A stretch of DNA of 64,000 nt from Runella limosa DSM 17973 (GCF_000482465.1 NZ_KI519420.1:698343-762342), one strand, 5' to 3'. Shown: positions 33,852 to 44,026, counted from the first letter of the stretch. Notes: generated by a model from the sequence alone, not told the origin. Numbers and translations are program-made.

Positions 33852-36194
33852 ATGAAACTACTGCTTCGCTTTTTTCTCCTACTTTCTCTGACGGCTTTTC
33901 ACCCTGCCGACGATAAATTGACAATTTTTTTGTGCGGCGATTCAACCTTAGCCGACAAACTTCCTGCCGATGCACCCGAAACGGGCTGGGGCATGGTGCT
34001 GCCGTCGTATTTTAATGAGGCGGTAAAAGTGCAAAACCACGCCGTCAACGGTCGTAGTACCAAAAGCTTTATCACGGAAGGTCGTTGGCAAAAAGTGGTG
34101 TCGCAAGTGAAAAAAGGTGACTGGGTGTTTATTCAGTTTGGGCACAACGATCAGAAGGTTGCAGACACTACCCGCTCGGCTCCTGCTCAAACCTTGTACC
34201 GCCAAAATTTGATTCGTTTTGTGAACGAAACGCGCGCCAAAGGTGGTAATCCGTTGCTTATTACGCCCGTGATGCGTCGGAAATTTGACGAAAATGGGGC
34301 TTTTGTTGACCAACACGGCGACTATCCGCAAGTGGTGAAAGAAGTTGCTAAAGAATTGAAAGTTCCAATCATAGACTTACACGCCAAAAGCCAGAAAGTG
34401 ATTGAACAACACGGGGTGGAGGCATCAAAACTATTGTTTCTCCACTACGGAGCGAATGTTTTTCCAAAGAATCCCAAAGGGCTGACCGACGATACGCATT
34501 TCTCAAAATACGGGGCGGCTGTCATGGCAAGCTTGGTGATGGAAGGGATCATGGAATTGCCGATTGACCTCAAAAGCTTTGTCAGAAAATCGGAATTTAC
34601 CAATAAATACACCTACGAACTTCCTAAATACGCGACACCTGCCTTTCGAAAAGATACGTTCAACATTGTCCGCTACGGTGCCAAAGCCGATGGTTACACG
34701 GTAAATACCAAAGCAATTCAGCAAGCAATTGACCTGTGCCACGCGGCAGGTGGAGGTACGGTGTTGATTCCTGCGGGACTGTGGGTGACGGGGCCGATTG
34801 TCATGAAAAGCAACGTAAACCTGCACCTAGCCAAAAATTCGTTGTTGCAGTACAGCCGCAACCACGACGATTACCCCATTGTGGTTACGACCTGGGAAGG
34901 CCAAGAATCGTACCGTTGCCAAGCGCCGATTTGGGGCGTGGACTTAACCAATATCGGTATCACGGGCGAAGGAGTGCTTGATGGCGGTGGCGACGTGTGG
35001 CGGGCTATCAAACGCGAAAAGCAAACGACTTCGCAGTGGGCGGCTTTACTAAAATCGGGAGGGGTAGTGAGCGAAAAAGGCGATATGTGGTACCCGTCGG
35101 AGCAGTCGAAAAAAGGGAATAATACGCCAAACGCAGGACGTATTTTGAACGGAGTACATCCGACCCAAGCAGAATTGGCGTCGTACAAAGACTTTTTACG
35201 TCCCAATATGGTGAGTCTCACGCGTTGTAAAAGTGTTTTAATTGAGGGAGTTACGTTTCAAAACTCTCCCGCGTGGACACTTCACCCGTTGTTGTGTGAC
35301 CACATTAGCGTTCGTAATGTAAATGTGCGCAATTATTGGTACGCTCAAAACAGCGATGCCATCGACTTGGAGTCTTGCCGTAACGGAATTTTGGAAGGCT
35401 GTACCTTTGATACGGGCGACGACGGGATTACCATCAAGTCGGGGCGCGATGAGCAAGGACGCAAACGTGGCGTGCCAACCGAAAACTTCATCGTAAAAGA
35501 TTGTAAAGTATACCACGCTCACGGAGGGTTTGTGATTGGCTCCGAAATGTCGGGCGGGGTGCGCAATATGTTTGTTTCCAACTGTACGTTCATGGGCTCA
35601 GACGTGGGGCTTCGTTTCAAAACGGCGCGCGGCCGCGGCGGAGTAGTTGAAGACATTTACGTCACCGACATCAACATGACCGAAATCCCAGGCGAGGCCG
35701 TCATTTTTGACATGTATTATGCGGCGAAAGACCCTGTGGCGTTAGTGGGAGAATCCAACGAACTGCCCGCGATTAAGGCCGAGCCATTGAACGAGGGAAC
35801 GCCTCAGTTCAAAAATTTTTACATCAAAAACATCGTGTGTAAAGGTGCAGAAACGGCCATCATGGTGCGCGGCTTACCCGAGATGAGCATCAAAAATATT
35901 AGCATTGAGAATGCTTACATTGAAGCTAATAAAGGACTGGTATGCGTAGAAGGGGAAAATATCAATCTGAAAAACGTGACGATGTTGACCAACGACGCGA
36001 CCGTCATGCAAGTTCAAAACAGTAAAAACATCACGCTCGACGGAATCACGTACGGCAAAAATAAAGACGTGTTACTCAAAATAATGGGCGACCGCTCTGA
36101 CGCCATCAAGCTTCTTCGCACCGATGCTTCTAATGCCAAAAAAGAAATAGAATTAGGAGTAGGCGTGAAGAGTAAAGTTATAAGTAAAAAGTAA
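33852..36194 (+). CDS. Fused pectin acetylesterase (SGNH) and GH28 polygalacturonase
   Basis: 780 residues, signal peptide ~1-18. N-terminal SGNH/GDSL esterase of the rhamnogalacturonan acetylesterase type (about 22-250): FLCGDSTLADK with Ser31, FGHNDQ block III, and DDTHFSKYGA supplying the Asp/His pair. C-terminal GH28 right-handed beta-helix (about 265-760): NSDAIDLESC, the catalytic TGDDG near 520, HGGFVIGSEMSGG and LRFKTARGRGG, so all GH28 acid residues are in place. The two halves would deacetylate and cut pectin in one polypeptide. No SusC/SusD genes are adjacent, so this is not in an obvious polysaccharide-use locus. Confidence 0.92.
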   Translation: MKLLLRFFLLLSLTAFHPADDKLTIFLCGDSTLADKLPADAPETGWGMVLPSYFNEAVKVQNHAVNGRSTKSFITEGRWQKVVSQVKKGDWVFIQFGHNDQKVADTTRSAPAQTLYRQNLIRFVNETRAKGGNPLLITPVMRRKFDENGAFVDQHGDYPQVVKEVAKELKVPIIDLHAKSQKVIEQHGVEASKLLFLHYGANVFPKNPKGLTDDTHFSKYGAAVMASLVMEGIMELPIDLKSFVRKSEFTNKYTYELPKYATPAFRKDTFNIVRYGAKADGYTVNTKAIQQAIDLCHAAGGGTVLIPAGLWVTGPIVMKSNVNLHLAKNSLLQYSRNHDDYPIVVTTWEGQESYRCQAPIWGVDLTNIGITGEGVLDGGGDVWRAIKREKQTTSQWAALLKSGGVVSEKGDMWYPSEQSKKGNNTPNAGRILNGVHPTQAELASYKDFLRPNMVSLTRCKSVLIEGVTFQNSPAWTLHPLLCDHISVRNVNVRNYWYAQNSDAIDLESCRNGILEGCTFDTGDDGITIKSGRDEQGRKRGVPTENFIVKDCKVYHAHGGFVIGSEMSGGVRNMFVSNCTFMGSDVGLRFKTARGRGGVVEDIYVTDINMTEIPGEAVIFDMYYAAKDPVALVGESNELPAIKAEPLNEGTPQFKNFYIKNIVCKGAETAIMVRGLPEMSIKNISIENAYIEANKGLVCVEGENINLKNVTMLTNDATVMQVQNSKNITLDGITYGKNKDVLLKIMGDRSDAIKLLRTDASNAKKEIELGVGVKSKVISKK

Positions 36195-36293
36195 TGTCGA
36201 GTGCAAAGTGCAGAGTGTCGAATTTTTAGTGTCGAGTGTAGAGTGCAGAGTGTCGAATAAGCCCATTCGATACTCTGCATTCTACACTCGACA
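36195..36293. repeat. Direct and inverted GTCGAGTG repeat cluster
   Basis: A 29-base unit beginning TGTCGAGTG occurs at 36195-36223 and again at 36230-36258, and its complement at 36265-36293 (two mismatches). The second and third form a long hairpin with a 6-base loop; it sits directly after the stop of the pectinase gene and 10 bases from the convergent M20 peptidase stop, so it probably terminates both. Confidence 0.8.
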
Positions 36294-36302
36294 TTTCAAA
36301 AA

Positions 36303-37829
36303 TTATTTTACTTCTGGTTGGGTCAAAATAGCCATCCACGTTTTAATACCTTCTACATAATTGCCGAGACGGAGGTTTTCGTTGGCGGCGTGCTGATTGT
36401 TGTCCGAGTTGACCATCGGCACATGAATAGCGGGCAAGCTTAATTCCCGCAAAAAGGGTACAATCGGTACTGAGCCACCCGTCATCCGAATTTTAATCGG
36501 GTCTTTCCCAAACGTACGTACAATGGCGGCTGTGAGCCAACGGTCGGGGTAAATTCCAAAATCGGTACGGAAAGGAAGCATTCGGGCTTCGCGTTCCAGC
36601 AGTGTTACTATTTTGGGGTATTTCAATCGTTCGGCATCGGTAGGTTTACGGTCAAGAATGACGTATCCTTTGCTTTCGATATGCTTTCGTACTAACCCAA
36701 TCAGGCGTTCGGGGCTGCTTTCGGGTACCAGTCGAATGTCAATTTCGGCGGTTGCCTCGTCAGGGACAATCGTGTTGGCTTTTTCTCCAATGTTGGCAGA
36801 AACTAGCCCGCGTACGTTGAGCGAAGGGTACTGCAAAGATTCTTGATAGTTTGCTCCCACTTTGTCGGGCTGGGTAAATACCAATTTTTGACGAATCATT
36901 TCAGGGTCATCGGGTACCGCCGCGAGAATTTTGCGCGCGCTGGCATCAATCGTAATCCCGTCGTAGTAACCTGGAATGGTCACGCGCCCGTCTTCATCTT
37001 TCATTGAAGCCAATAATTGAGCCATCCGAAGCGCAGGATTAGGGGCATAATTGCCGTAGTGGCCACTATGTTGCGGTATTTTTGGGCCATAAGTAGTTAA
37101 TGTAATGGACGCAATTCCTCGGCAACCGTAGGTAAGGGTTGGTTCGTTTGATAAATGTCGCCCTCCATCCATGACCATCAAAAAATCAGCCCCCAGTTTA
37201 TTTTTGTGCGTTTTCACCATTTCGGCCAAATGCGGCGCGCCAATTTCTTCTTCGCTGTCCAAAATCACTTTGAGGTGATACGGCGATTTTACGTTTTCTT
37301 TTTGCATGATATCTAAGGCCGCCAACAGCATCAAAATCGGTCCTTTATCGTCCGAAACGGCCCTAGCAAAAATCCGCCACTCAGGGTCGTAGCCTGTTTG
37401 AAGGTTATCCCACGCGATTGCCTCCCATTGTCCGTTGGCATTTTTCTTTTTGAGGACAGGCTTGTACGGCGACTCCTGTTGCCATTTCTCGGGTTCGACG
37501 GGTTGCCCATCAAAGTGCATGTAGAAGAGTAAGGTCTTGAGCGGCCCTGCGGCGGGAGCAGCCGATTTTTTTTCGGCAAAAAACACAGGATGCCCTGCCG
37601 TTGGTAGAAATTCAGTAGAAAAACCTTGTTGCGAAAAAGCTTTTTTGAGCCAATCGAGGTTGGGCTGAATTTGCTCTTTGATGTGCGCATTGCTGGGCAA
37701 GCTCATAAAATCGTAGAGGTTGCCGTAGTAATTTTTAACGTGTTTTTGGACGACATTGTCTAGTTGAAGCGGAGCTTGTGCAAAAACCGAAAAAGACAAA
37801 AAGGTAAAGGCAAAAAGATATTTTTTCAT
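36303..37829 (-). CDS. M20-family metallopeptidase (dipeptidase-like)
   Basis: 508 residues with signal peptide (VFAQA-P). Two-zinc peptidase: YMHFDGQPVEPEKW (first ligands), RAVSDDKGPILM (bridging Asp), LDSEEEIGAPH (catalytic Glu and ligand), MVMDGG, and C-terminal NSDNNQHAANENL (last His). The lid/dimer domain lies at about 225-350. Family M20/M25/M40, acting on dipeptides or acyl-amino acids, here exported. It is 44 bases downstream of an S9 peptidase gene, and both probably degrade peptides in the periplasm. Confidence 0.92.
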   Translation of the reverse strand: MKKYLFAFTFLSFSVFAQAPLQLDNVVQKHVKNYYGNLYDFMSLPSNAHIKEQIQPNLDWLKKAFSQQGFSTEFLPTAGHPVFFAEKKSAAPAAGPLKTLLFYMHFDGQPVEPEKWQQESPYKPVLKKKNANGQWEAIAWDNLQTGYDPEWRIFARAVSDDKGPILMLLAALDIMQKENVKSPYHLKVILDSEEEIGAPHLAEMVKTHKNKLGADFLMVMDGGRHLSNEPTLTYGCRGIASITLTTYGPKIPQHSGHYGNYAPNPALRMAQLLASMKDEDGRVTIPGYYDGITIDASARKILAAVPDDPEMIRQKLVFTQPDKVGANYQESLQYPSLNVRGLVSANIGEKANTIVPDEATAEIDIRLVPESSPERLIGLVRKHIESKGYVILDRKPTDAERLKYPKIVTLLEREARMLPFRTDFGIYPDRWLTAAIVRTFGKDPIKIRMTGGSVPIVPFLRELSLPAIHVPMVNSDNNQHAANENLRLGNYVEGIKTWMAILTQPEVK

Positions 37830-37873
37830 GGGTTAATTGATTGATACCGTACTTGTAAAGATTTGTTGGTGAG

Positions 37874-39847
37874 TTATTTAGTGGTATTTTCTCCGAAAAC
37901 CCATTTGCCAAACCAAGCTAGGTTTTCTTCCATTACCTGTCGCATTTGTTTGGGCTTGGTGATTCCGTGGCCAAAACCTTTATAAACGACCATTTTAACG
38001 GGGACGCTGAAGTCTTCCAACGCCAAACGAAGCTCATAGGCATTGGCAATTGGAACGCGCCTATCTAGCTCGCCGTGCTGGATGAGCGTCGGTGTTTTGG
38101 CGGTTTTGATGTACGAAATAGGAGAGGTTTTGCGGTAAATTTCAGGATCGGTCCAAGGTGTTCCTTTGAGGTATTGGCGGGTAAAAGGCGTAATGTCGGT
38201 GTTTTGATAGTAAGTGGCCCAGTTAGAAATCCCAGCTCCGACCGACGTTGCTTTAAAACGGTCGCTAAACGTAGTGATGAAGGCAGAAATATAGCCGCCT
38301 TGGCTCCAACCCATAGCGCCCACTTTCTCTTTGTCCACCATTCCTTTGCCAATCAAAAAATCAACGCCTGAGATAACATCATCGTAGTCACCGACGCCCA
38401 AGTTGCGGACATTAAGTGCCCGAAACGCCTTGCCGTAGCCCGCCGAGCCACGGTAGTTGGGGCGGAGAATAAGTGCTCCTTTGGCCGCAAACAACTCGAT
38501 AGGGTAGTAGCGGTCGGCAGAAATGCTTGGGAGGTCGATGCCCGTAGGCCCGCCGTGAATCACCACCAACAACGGGTATTTTTTGGTAGGGTCAAAGTTG
38601 GCAGGTTTTATCAACACGCCTTCGATGGTGGTTCCATCTTTTGATTTCCAACTGACTACCTCCCGAACGGCCGTAGCAAATGGTTTTAATTGTTCGCCTA
38701 GTTGGGTAAGCGTTTTGGGGGCAAAGGTGCTAGTGGATGAGACGACGACTTCCGCGAGGCGATTGGGCGAAGTCAAAACGCAGGCAAGTTGTTGGAAGTC
38801 GTTGGAAAACGAAAACTGAGTGGCCAACGCATCCGCGGGTTGGGTGATTCTGGTGAATTTCTTTGTGCTGGGGTTGAGCAAAAACAAATGAGCGGTTGTT
38901 TTTTGAAGTCCGCTGAACCAAATCCCATTGGCAGACCATTTTAAAAGGCTGGCGTTTTCGTCAAAACTTTGGCTAACTACGACAGGAGTACCTCCTTTTT
39001 CGGGTACGATGGCAATGTAGCGGTTGGCGTAGAAAAAGAACTCGTCCTCGTTGGTGGTGCTAAACGCGATTTGGTTTCCGTCGGGCGACCAAACGGGGTT
39101 GGAATCGGGGCCTTTGAGGGAAACAATTTTAACCAATGAGCTATCCGCCAACGTCAACACGTAAATATCTGAAGTGTGAGAATTGATTAAATCGGGATTT
39201 TTGGCGGCATCAAAAGCGATTTTTTTGCCATCGGGAGAAAATGAAAAACCACCTACTGAAAAGTCAGTGCCTTTGGTCAACGCTTTGGGCGTAGGAAGTT
39301 TGCTGAGGGTATCGGCAAACGGGAGCGTGTACAAATGTGTCATTTTGTAGTCCTCGTGGACCACTTCGTAATCGCTGTATTTATCGACGCGTTCTTTGAA
39401 GGCTTTGGTATCGGGTGTCGTGGCTGAAAAAACGATGCTTTTGCCATCAGGAGCGAAGTCAAACGAAGAAACACCCGTTTCAAACTTCGTTAGGGCTTTG
39501 GCTTCGCCTCCTTGCGGTCGAATCCAGTAAATCTGACTTTTATCGTCGCGGGTAGAAAGAAACGCCAGCACTTTTCCGTCGGGCGACCATGCGGGGTTGC
39601 TGTTGGATTTTTTGGAGTTAGTCAACTGAAATTTTTCGCCTGAGGAAACGTTGGCAAGCCAAATTTCGGTTTCGTAGGCATTTTCATCCCAGTTGGTCTC
39701 CGTTAAAACGTAGGCTACCCATTTGCCGTCGGGAGAAAGTTGCGGACTTCCGACGCTTTTCATCGAAAGAGACTGGGTAATGGTGGGCGCTTGGGCAAAG
39801 GCCCCGACGCAGAAAAGTACAAATAACGGTTGAAGAAGTGTTTTCAT
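37874..39847 (-). CDS. S9 prolyl oligopeptidase family peptidase
   Basis: 657 residues with signal peptide. N-terminal seven-bladed WD40/TolB-like propeller with repeated SPDGK motifs (about 30-390), then an alpha/beta hydrolase domain with GWSQGG (Ser515), GELDRRV (Asp595) and GFGHG (His627) as catalytic triad. Acts on short peptides; co-oriented with the M20 gene just downstream, so likely co-transcribed. Confidence 0.92.
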   Translation of the reverse strand: MKTLLQPLFVLFCVGAFAQAPTITQSLSMKSVGSPQLSPDGKWVAYVLTETNWDENAYETEIWLANVSSGEKFQLTNSKKSNSNPAWSPDGKVLAFLSTRDDKSQIYWIRPQGGEAKALTKFETGVSSFDFAPDGKSIVFSATTPDTKAFKERVDKYSDYEVVHEDYKMTHLYTLPFADTLSKLPTPKALTKGTDFSVGGFSFSPDGKKIAFDAAKNPDLINSHTSDIYVLTLADSSLVKIVSLKGPDSNPVWSPDGNQIAFSTTNEDEFFFYANRYIAIVPEKGGTPVVVSQSFDENASLLKWSANGIWFSGLQKTTAHLFLLNPSTKKFTRITQPADALATQFSFSNDFQQLACVLTSPNRLAEVVVSSTSTFAPKTLTQLGEQLKPFATAVREVVSWKSKDGTTIEGVLIKPANFDPTKKYPLLVVIHGGPTGIDLPSISADRYYPIELFAAKGALILRPNYRGSAGYGKAFRALNVRNLGVGDYDDVISGVDFLIGKGMVDKEKVGAMGWSQGGYISAFITTFSDRFKATSVGAGISNWATYYQNTDITPFTRQYLKGTPWTDPEIYRKTSPISYIKTAKTPTLIQHGELDRRVPIANAYELRLALEDFSVPVKMVVYKGFGHGITKPKQMRQVMEENLAWFGKWVFGENTTK

Positions 39848-39951
39848 TGAAGTAAATGAAGGATTGCCCTTAAAGTTAGAAAATTTACTTTCAGGAACAA
39901 TACACTGCGGAGCACTTGACTCAAAACACTTTTCTGTAACTGCGATTTGTG

Positions 39952-41181
39952 CTATTTCCCCAAGCCGTTTACGATTTGTCGCATGGCTTCGGAGGGAATG
40001 ACAAAGTTGAAGTTACCCCAAATCAGCTCGTCGTATTTGGGAACGGTTTGTTGGGTGAAGCTTTCGGTGTCTATCAAAACATCCGTTTCAGGAATCCGCA
40101 TACCGTTGCTTTTTTGGATGTCAGTCGCAACAAATTGTAGCTTAATGGTACCTAATGTTTGGGTATTTTTTTGTTCAAATTGGGTATCCAATAACATTCG
40201 ATAATCTTGCAAATACCATTTTCCACCAAAAGGTTTGTAGCTAATGCAGGTATAAAGGCGCTTGGCGTCGCGTTTGGTTTTGCCAAACATTTTGTCGGAT
40301 GCACTGGTTTTCAGAACGTCTTTGACGCCTTCGGGGGTAAAATCATATTCGATGCGAACGATGGCCGTATCCGAAGAATTGATGTACATAATTCCGTTGC
40401 GCGCCGCTTTGATCCCCGCGCTTACGGGGCGAAACAAAATCCGATACACTTGTTTGTCGAGGTACGTGGTAATGGTATCGTCGAGCTCATAGGCGTAATC
40501 GTACAAATTTTTGCCATCAAGGTATTCGGGGATAGAAATGTCAATGGAGTTGGTGACGATGCTGGCACCGTTCGGGAAAGCGTATCCTTCCATTACTTTC
40601 GAGCGATTTTGGCTGGCAAAGTTGCGCCCGCGAAGGGCTTTTACCTTTTGCGGTACCAAAATTTTGGGGCGAGGGTCTTTTTCAGCTTGCAGTACCGCTT
40701 CTCGAATGTCCACGTATTCGCCGTTTTGTTGGAGCGATTCTCGGTAAAAACCCGTCAACAAATACGGATTAGGCGAACTGTTTTTTTTGATTTTACGCAA
40801 AGCTTCCGACACCCAGTTTCGTGCTTCAAACGACTTGATGTACGAGCTGTCCACCACGCGTAGTTGGGCAGGCTGAAGCTCAATGACAACGTCTTTTTGG
40901 TTGGGCTGAAACGCCGAAGCTTTTTGTTGGAAAGGCTGGTAGCCAAAGACTGAAACCACCAAAAGCGAGTCGGATGCGATACGCGGGAAGCGGTAGAAAA
41001 ACTGCCCGTCTTCGTTGGTGAGTGTTCCTGTGCCTTTGCTCATTATGCCAATGTACGCATGAGGGATAGGCTTTTGGGATATTTTATCAATGATTTTACC
41101 CGAAAGCAGTAAGTAACCTCCCTGGGCATAAAGCGCACACGACACCAGAAAAAAGCATAACGTTGAAAGCAGACCTCGCAT
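39952..41181 (-). CDS. Exported protein with CarboxypepD_reg-like domain
   Basis: 409 residues: signal peptide (about 1-20), a carboxypeptidase-regulatory-like domain (about 24-105; LSGKIIDKISQKPIPHAYIG), then a ~300-residue DUF-type beta/alpha region found in many Bacteroidota outer-membrane accessory proteins. There is no plug or barrel, so it is not a TonB receptor. Function unknown; periplasmic or outer-membrane face. Confidence 0.82.
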   Translation of the reverse strand: MRGLLSTLCFFLVSCALYAQGGYLLLSGKIIDKISQKPIPHAYIGIMSKGTGTLTNEDGQFFYRFPRIASDSLLVVSVFGYQPFQQKASAFQPNQKDVVIELQPAQLRVVDSSYIKSFEARNWVSEALRKIKKNSSPNPYLLTGFYRESLQQNGEYVDIREAVLQAEKDPRPKILVPQKVKALRGRNFASQNRSKVMEGYAFPNGASIVTNSIDISIPEYLDGKNLYDYAYELDDTITTYLDKQVYRILFRPVSAGIKAARNGIMYINSSDTAIVRIEYDFTPEGVKDVLKTSASDKMFGKTKRDAKRLYTCISYKPFGGKWYLQDYRMLLDTQFEQKNTQTLGTIKLQFVATDIQKSNGMRIPETDVLIDTESFTQQTVPKYDELIWGNFNFVIPSEAMRQIVNGLGK

Positions 41182-41220
41182 AAGTAGCGTTTTTTATTCG
41201 ATATAAATTGCTAACAAGAA

Positions 41221-41808
41221 TCAGGCCAAATCGCCCAAATTGTAGCATCTTCGGCAACGCGCCTCGTAAGAGTCGGTTTCACCCAATAAAATTTTATCTT
41301 GAGACGTTACCTTTCGGTAGGAATATTGGGCCACCGAGCCACAGGTGACGCAAATGGCATGAACTTTTGTAACGTATTCTGCCACAGCCATTAAGAGTGG
41401 CATGGGGCCAAAAGGCTTGCCCGAAAAATCCATATCAAGGCCCGCGACGATGACGCGCTTTCCGCTGCTGGCAAGTTTATTACAAACTTCGACTAGATTT
41501 TGGTCTAAAAATTGCGCTTCATCAATGCCGACCACGTCACAATCACCTGCGAAAAGTACTATTTCTTCGGAGGTATTGACGGGCGTAGAGCGAATCGAAT
41601 TTTCGTTGTGTGAGACAATGTCCTCGTCATGATAACGTTTATCAATGGCGGGTTTAAAAATTTCAACTTTTTGACGCGCGATTTTAGCACGATTGAGACG
41701 GCGAATAAGCTCTTCGGTTTTGCCAGAGAACATCGAACCACAGACGACTTCTATCCAGCCAAGGCTTGTTTGTTTGGGTTGGGAATGATGATTGGGTTCA
41801 ATAAACAT
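41221..41808 (-). CDS. tdk: Thymidine kinase
   Basis: 195 residues from the ATG at 41808, chosen because the P-loop [11 protein letters not shown] then sits near the N-terminus as in type II thymidine kinases; 67 further in-frame codons upstream are not homologous and would overlap the divergent promoter region. Also seen: DEAQFLD (Mg and catalytic Glu region), lasso region, and a zinc site of CVTCG with CRRCYN. Phosphorylates thymidine in the salvage pathway. Confidence 0.95.
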   Translation of the reverse strand: MFIEPNHHSQPKQTSLGWIEVVCGSMFSGKTEELIRRLNRAKIARQKVEIFKPAIDKRYHDEDIVSHNENSIRSTPVNTSEEIVLFAGDCDVVGIDEAQFLDQNLVEVCNKLASSGKRVIVAGLDMDFSGKPFGPMPLLMAVAEYVTKVHAICVTCGSVAQYSYRKVTSQDKILLGETDSYEARCRRCYNLGDLA

Positions 41809-41901
41809 ACGGTAGGGTTGATGTTCTAGTAACTTATGAACTAAAATAATTCGGATAACTGATTTTCGCCGATTACCTTTACAAAACAAACAAATTTTAG
41901 G

Positions 41902-43092
41902 ATGCTCCACAAGTTTAATCTCAGCGCACTCAACGACTATAGTCAGCGGTTTGCGCGGAAAGTATGCGATGATTTCTTTGCTCAGAATACCACGGCGTCG
42001 GGTCAGCAAATTCTGAATTTGACAGCGATTCCACAGATAAATCTGTTTGTTATCAGTAGTTTATACGAAAAATGGCGGGCCGATGCGGAGACCTTTCGTA
42101 GTCCTTATTTTGACTTTGAGCAGGGTGAGGTTAAAGAAGCGTTGAAGCAATTTATGAATGTTGTCTCGCGCAATATTTCGGTCAAGCGAGAAGCACTAGA
42201 ACCCATTTTATTGGAAGCAACCAAAAATACGTTGGTATTATTGATTGATCCCAACTCATATTTTAATGAGCTTTTTCGCGATCAGGCCAACTTTGCGGTG
42301 ACGGCCGATTTGGTGCAGCAGCTTTGTAAATATGTTCGGTTTAATAAATTTATTCCGCAAGAGTTGGCTAAAGGAATGAAAGACCGTAGTTTCGTTTATG
42401 TGAATCAGGCGATTGAATGGTCGGAGCAAGCCTTGCAAAAACACGCTGACGAACTGGATAATATTGAACAATGGGTAGGGCATTTTTCGGCAAAAGTACC
42501 ATTAGACCTCACCCATATTGTCAAAAAGATAACGCGTGTAGAACCGCCCAAGGTTGTCGATGAACCCAACCGCTCTTTTTTTGATACGCTTGTTCCTGAA
42601 CCTGAGCCAGAAGAAGAACCCGAGCCTGAATATACTCCTGTGGCTATTTCTACGCCCGAGCCTATACCCGTAAAGCCAAGTGAGCCTGTGCAGAGACAAG
42701 CGCCTGTGAGCTATACGCCGCCTGCTCCTGCGAACCCTACCCCTGCCACACTCAATCAAATTTTGGGAGGAAGTGAAAATGGGGTAAAAGAATCACTCAA
42801 TGACCGTTTGAGGGTAGAGCAGTCGAGTATTTCGGATGTCTATCAAAAACAGGCGATTACCAGCATTACGCAGAGCATTCCGCTGAACCAAAAGCTTATG
42901 TTTATTCATCATTTGTTCAACGGAAGCAACAGTGCCTACGAAACGGCCATTTCGGAATTGGAACAAGCCCCTGATTACGATGCAGCTCGTTCGTTGATTA
43001 CGTATAAATTTGCGTCGCAGTACCTTTGGGACATGACAGGGGATGTCGTTGGCGATTTGCTTGAAATCGTGAAACGCCGTTTTCGACAATAA
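41902..43092 (+). CDS. Conserved Cytophagales protein of unknown function
   Basis: 396 residues, cytoplasmic by lack of signal. N-terminal helical domain (about 1-210, opening [19 protein letters not shown]), a Pro/Glu-rich disordered linker (about 213-285 with [12 protein letters not shown]), and a short C-terminal helical domain (about 290-396) containing [18 protein letters not shown]. No family name recalled; it is divergent from tdk with ~93 bases between the starts. It resembles adaptor or scaffold layouts, but that is inference. Confidence 0.75.
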   Translation: MLHKFNLSALNDYSQRFARKVCDDFFAQNTTASGQQILNLTAIPQINLFVISSLYEKWRADAETFRSPYFDFEQGEVKEALKQFMNVVSRNISVKREALEPILLEATKNTLVLLIDPNSYFNELFRDQANFAVTADLVQQLCKYVRFNKFIPQELAKGMKDRSFVYVNQAIEWSEQALQKHADELDNIEQWVGHFSAKVPLDLTHIVKKITRVEPPKVVDEPNRSFFDTLVPEPEPEEEPEPEYTPVAISTPEPIPVKPSEPVQRQAPVSYTPPAPANPTPATLNQILGGSENGVKESLNDRLRVEQSSISDVYQKQAITSITQSIPLNQKLMFIHHLFNGSNSAYETAISELEQAPDYDAARSLITYKFASQYLWDMTGDVVGDLLEIVKRRFRQ

Positions 43093-43112
43093 AAGTGATA
43101 CGAAAGATTTGA

Positions 43113-43135
43113 TTCGGGAGAATAACCCTCCCGAA
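43113..43135 (+). terminator. Hairpin after the unknown gene
   Basis: TTCGGGAG (43113-43120), loop, CTCCCGAA (43128-43135) then TTTTC; it lies between 43092 and the ABC ATPase start. Confidence 0.6.
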
Positions 43136-43156
43136 TTTTCTAACTCATAAACATCA

Positions 43157-43783
43157 ATGATTTCTTGCCAGAACCTTACGTTTTCGTACAGTCCTCAAAA
43201 ACGATTTACGTTTCCAGACATAACTTGCGCCGACCGTGAAGCCCTGTTGATTTTGGGGCAGTCGGGTCGAGGAAAAACTACTTTGCTGCACCTAATGGCA
43301 CTTTTGCTTCGTCCTGAAGGTGGGAGCGTTATGATTGGCGACAAAGATATTACTCCTTTGTCGGTAGCAGAAGCGGCAGCGGTTCGGGCGAGTCAAATTG
43401 GGATTATTTATCAGAAACCCCACTTTGTGAGTTCGTTGAGCGTGTTGGAAAACGTGCTTTTGCCCAATTACTTAGCTCAAAAATTTCAAGATAAAAACCG
43501 TGCTCGTGCGCTGGCGGAAGAATTGGGTTTTGCCGAACATTTATCCAAAAAAACGCATCAATTGAGCCAAGGTGAGCAGCAACGCGTGAGCATTGCCCGT
43601 GCTTTGATGAACAATCCTGCGGTGATTTTGGCCGACGAGCCTACTTCCAGCTTGGACGATGACAACTGTGACAAAGTAATTACGCTTCTCAAAAATCAAT
43701 CGGAGCAAATTGGGGCAAGCCTCGTCGTTGTAACCCACGACCAACGCCTTAAAGATGCGTTTACCAATCAAGTAAAATTGTAA
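43157..43783 (+). CDS. ABC transporter ATP-binding protein, LolD/MacB-like
   Basis: 208 residues. Walker [10 protein letters not shown] (about 34-42), Q-loop [10 protein letters not shown], signature [10 protein letters not shown], Walker [14 protein letters not shown] and switch His in VVTHD. Size and sequence fit LolD-type ATPases that pair with FtsX-type permeases. No permease gene is next to it; the window's only such permease is 39 kb upstream. Confidence 0.9.
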   Translation: MISCQNLTFSYSPQKRFTFPDITCADREALLILGQSGRGKTTLLHLMALLLRPEGGSVMIGDKDITPLSVAEAAAVRASQIGIIYQKPHFVSSLSVLENVLLPNYLAQKFQDKNRARALAEELGFAEHLSKKTHQLSQGEQQRVSIARALMNNPAVILADEPTSSLDDDNCDKVITLLKNQSEQIGASLVVVTHDQRLKDAFTNQVKL

Positions 43784-43870
43784 GAAGTAAAAGGGGCTAT
43801 TTAAATGCGGTTGGAGAGCAATTGCTGGCGCAAAATTATCTTCACGTGCGCTTGCGCTAGTCTCGTAAAA

Positions 43871-43993
43871 GTAGCCTCAGCGAGGCTAAATCTTAGTAGA
43901 AAAAGAGGAGAAATCACAATCCCAAAGCCCCATCGGGGCGGCCGACGCTCGGTGACATCTTTTACCGAGCGTTGGCTGCCCCGAGGGGGCTTT
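43871..43993. repeat. Palindromic dispersed repeat, copy B
   Basis: The first 34 bases (43871-43904) are identical to 9920-9953. Then AAAGCCCCATCGGGG, an inner hairpin with arms GCCGACGCTCGGT and ACCGAGCGTTGGC around GACATCTTTT, and a closing CCCCGAGGGGGCTTT (43979-43993). Copy B keeps both inner arms but has lost the mirrored outer arm seen in copy A. It occupies the middle of the 301-base gap 43784-44084; the rest holds a CTCA hairpin. Confidence 0.85.
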
Positions 43994-44026
43994 GTGGTGA
44001 ATTTTGATTTAATATATAAAACTGTG

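Noticed and set aside
41809-42009. Longer thymidine kinase N-terminus
   Set aside because: The extra 67 codons are cysteine/basic rich, overlap the divergent gene and are not part of the kinase fold.
3005-43783. Pairing the MacB-type permease with the lone ABC ATPase
   Set aside because: They are 39 kb apart; no evidence beyond family match.
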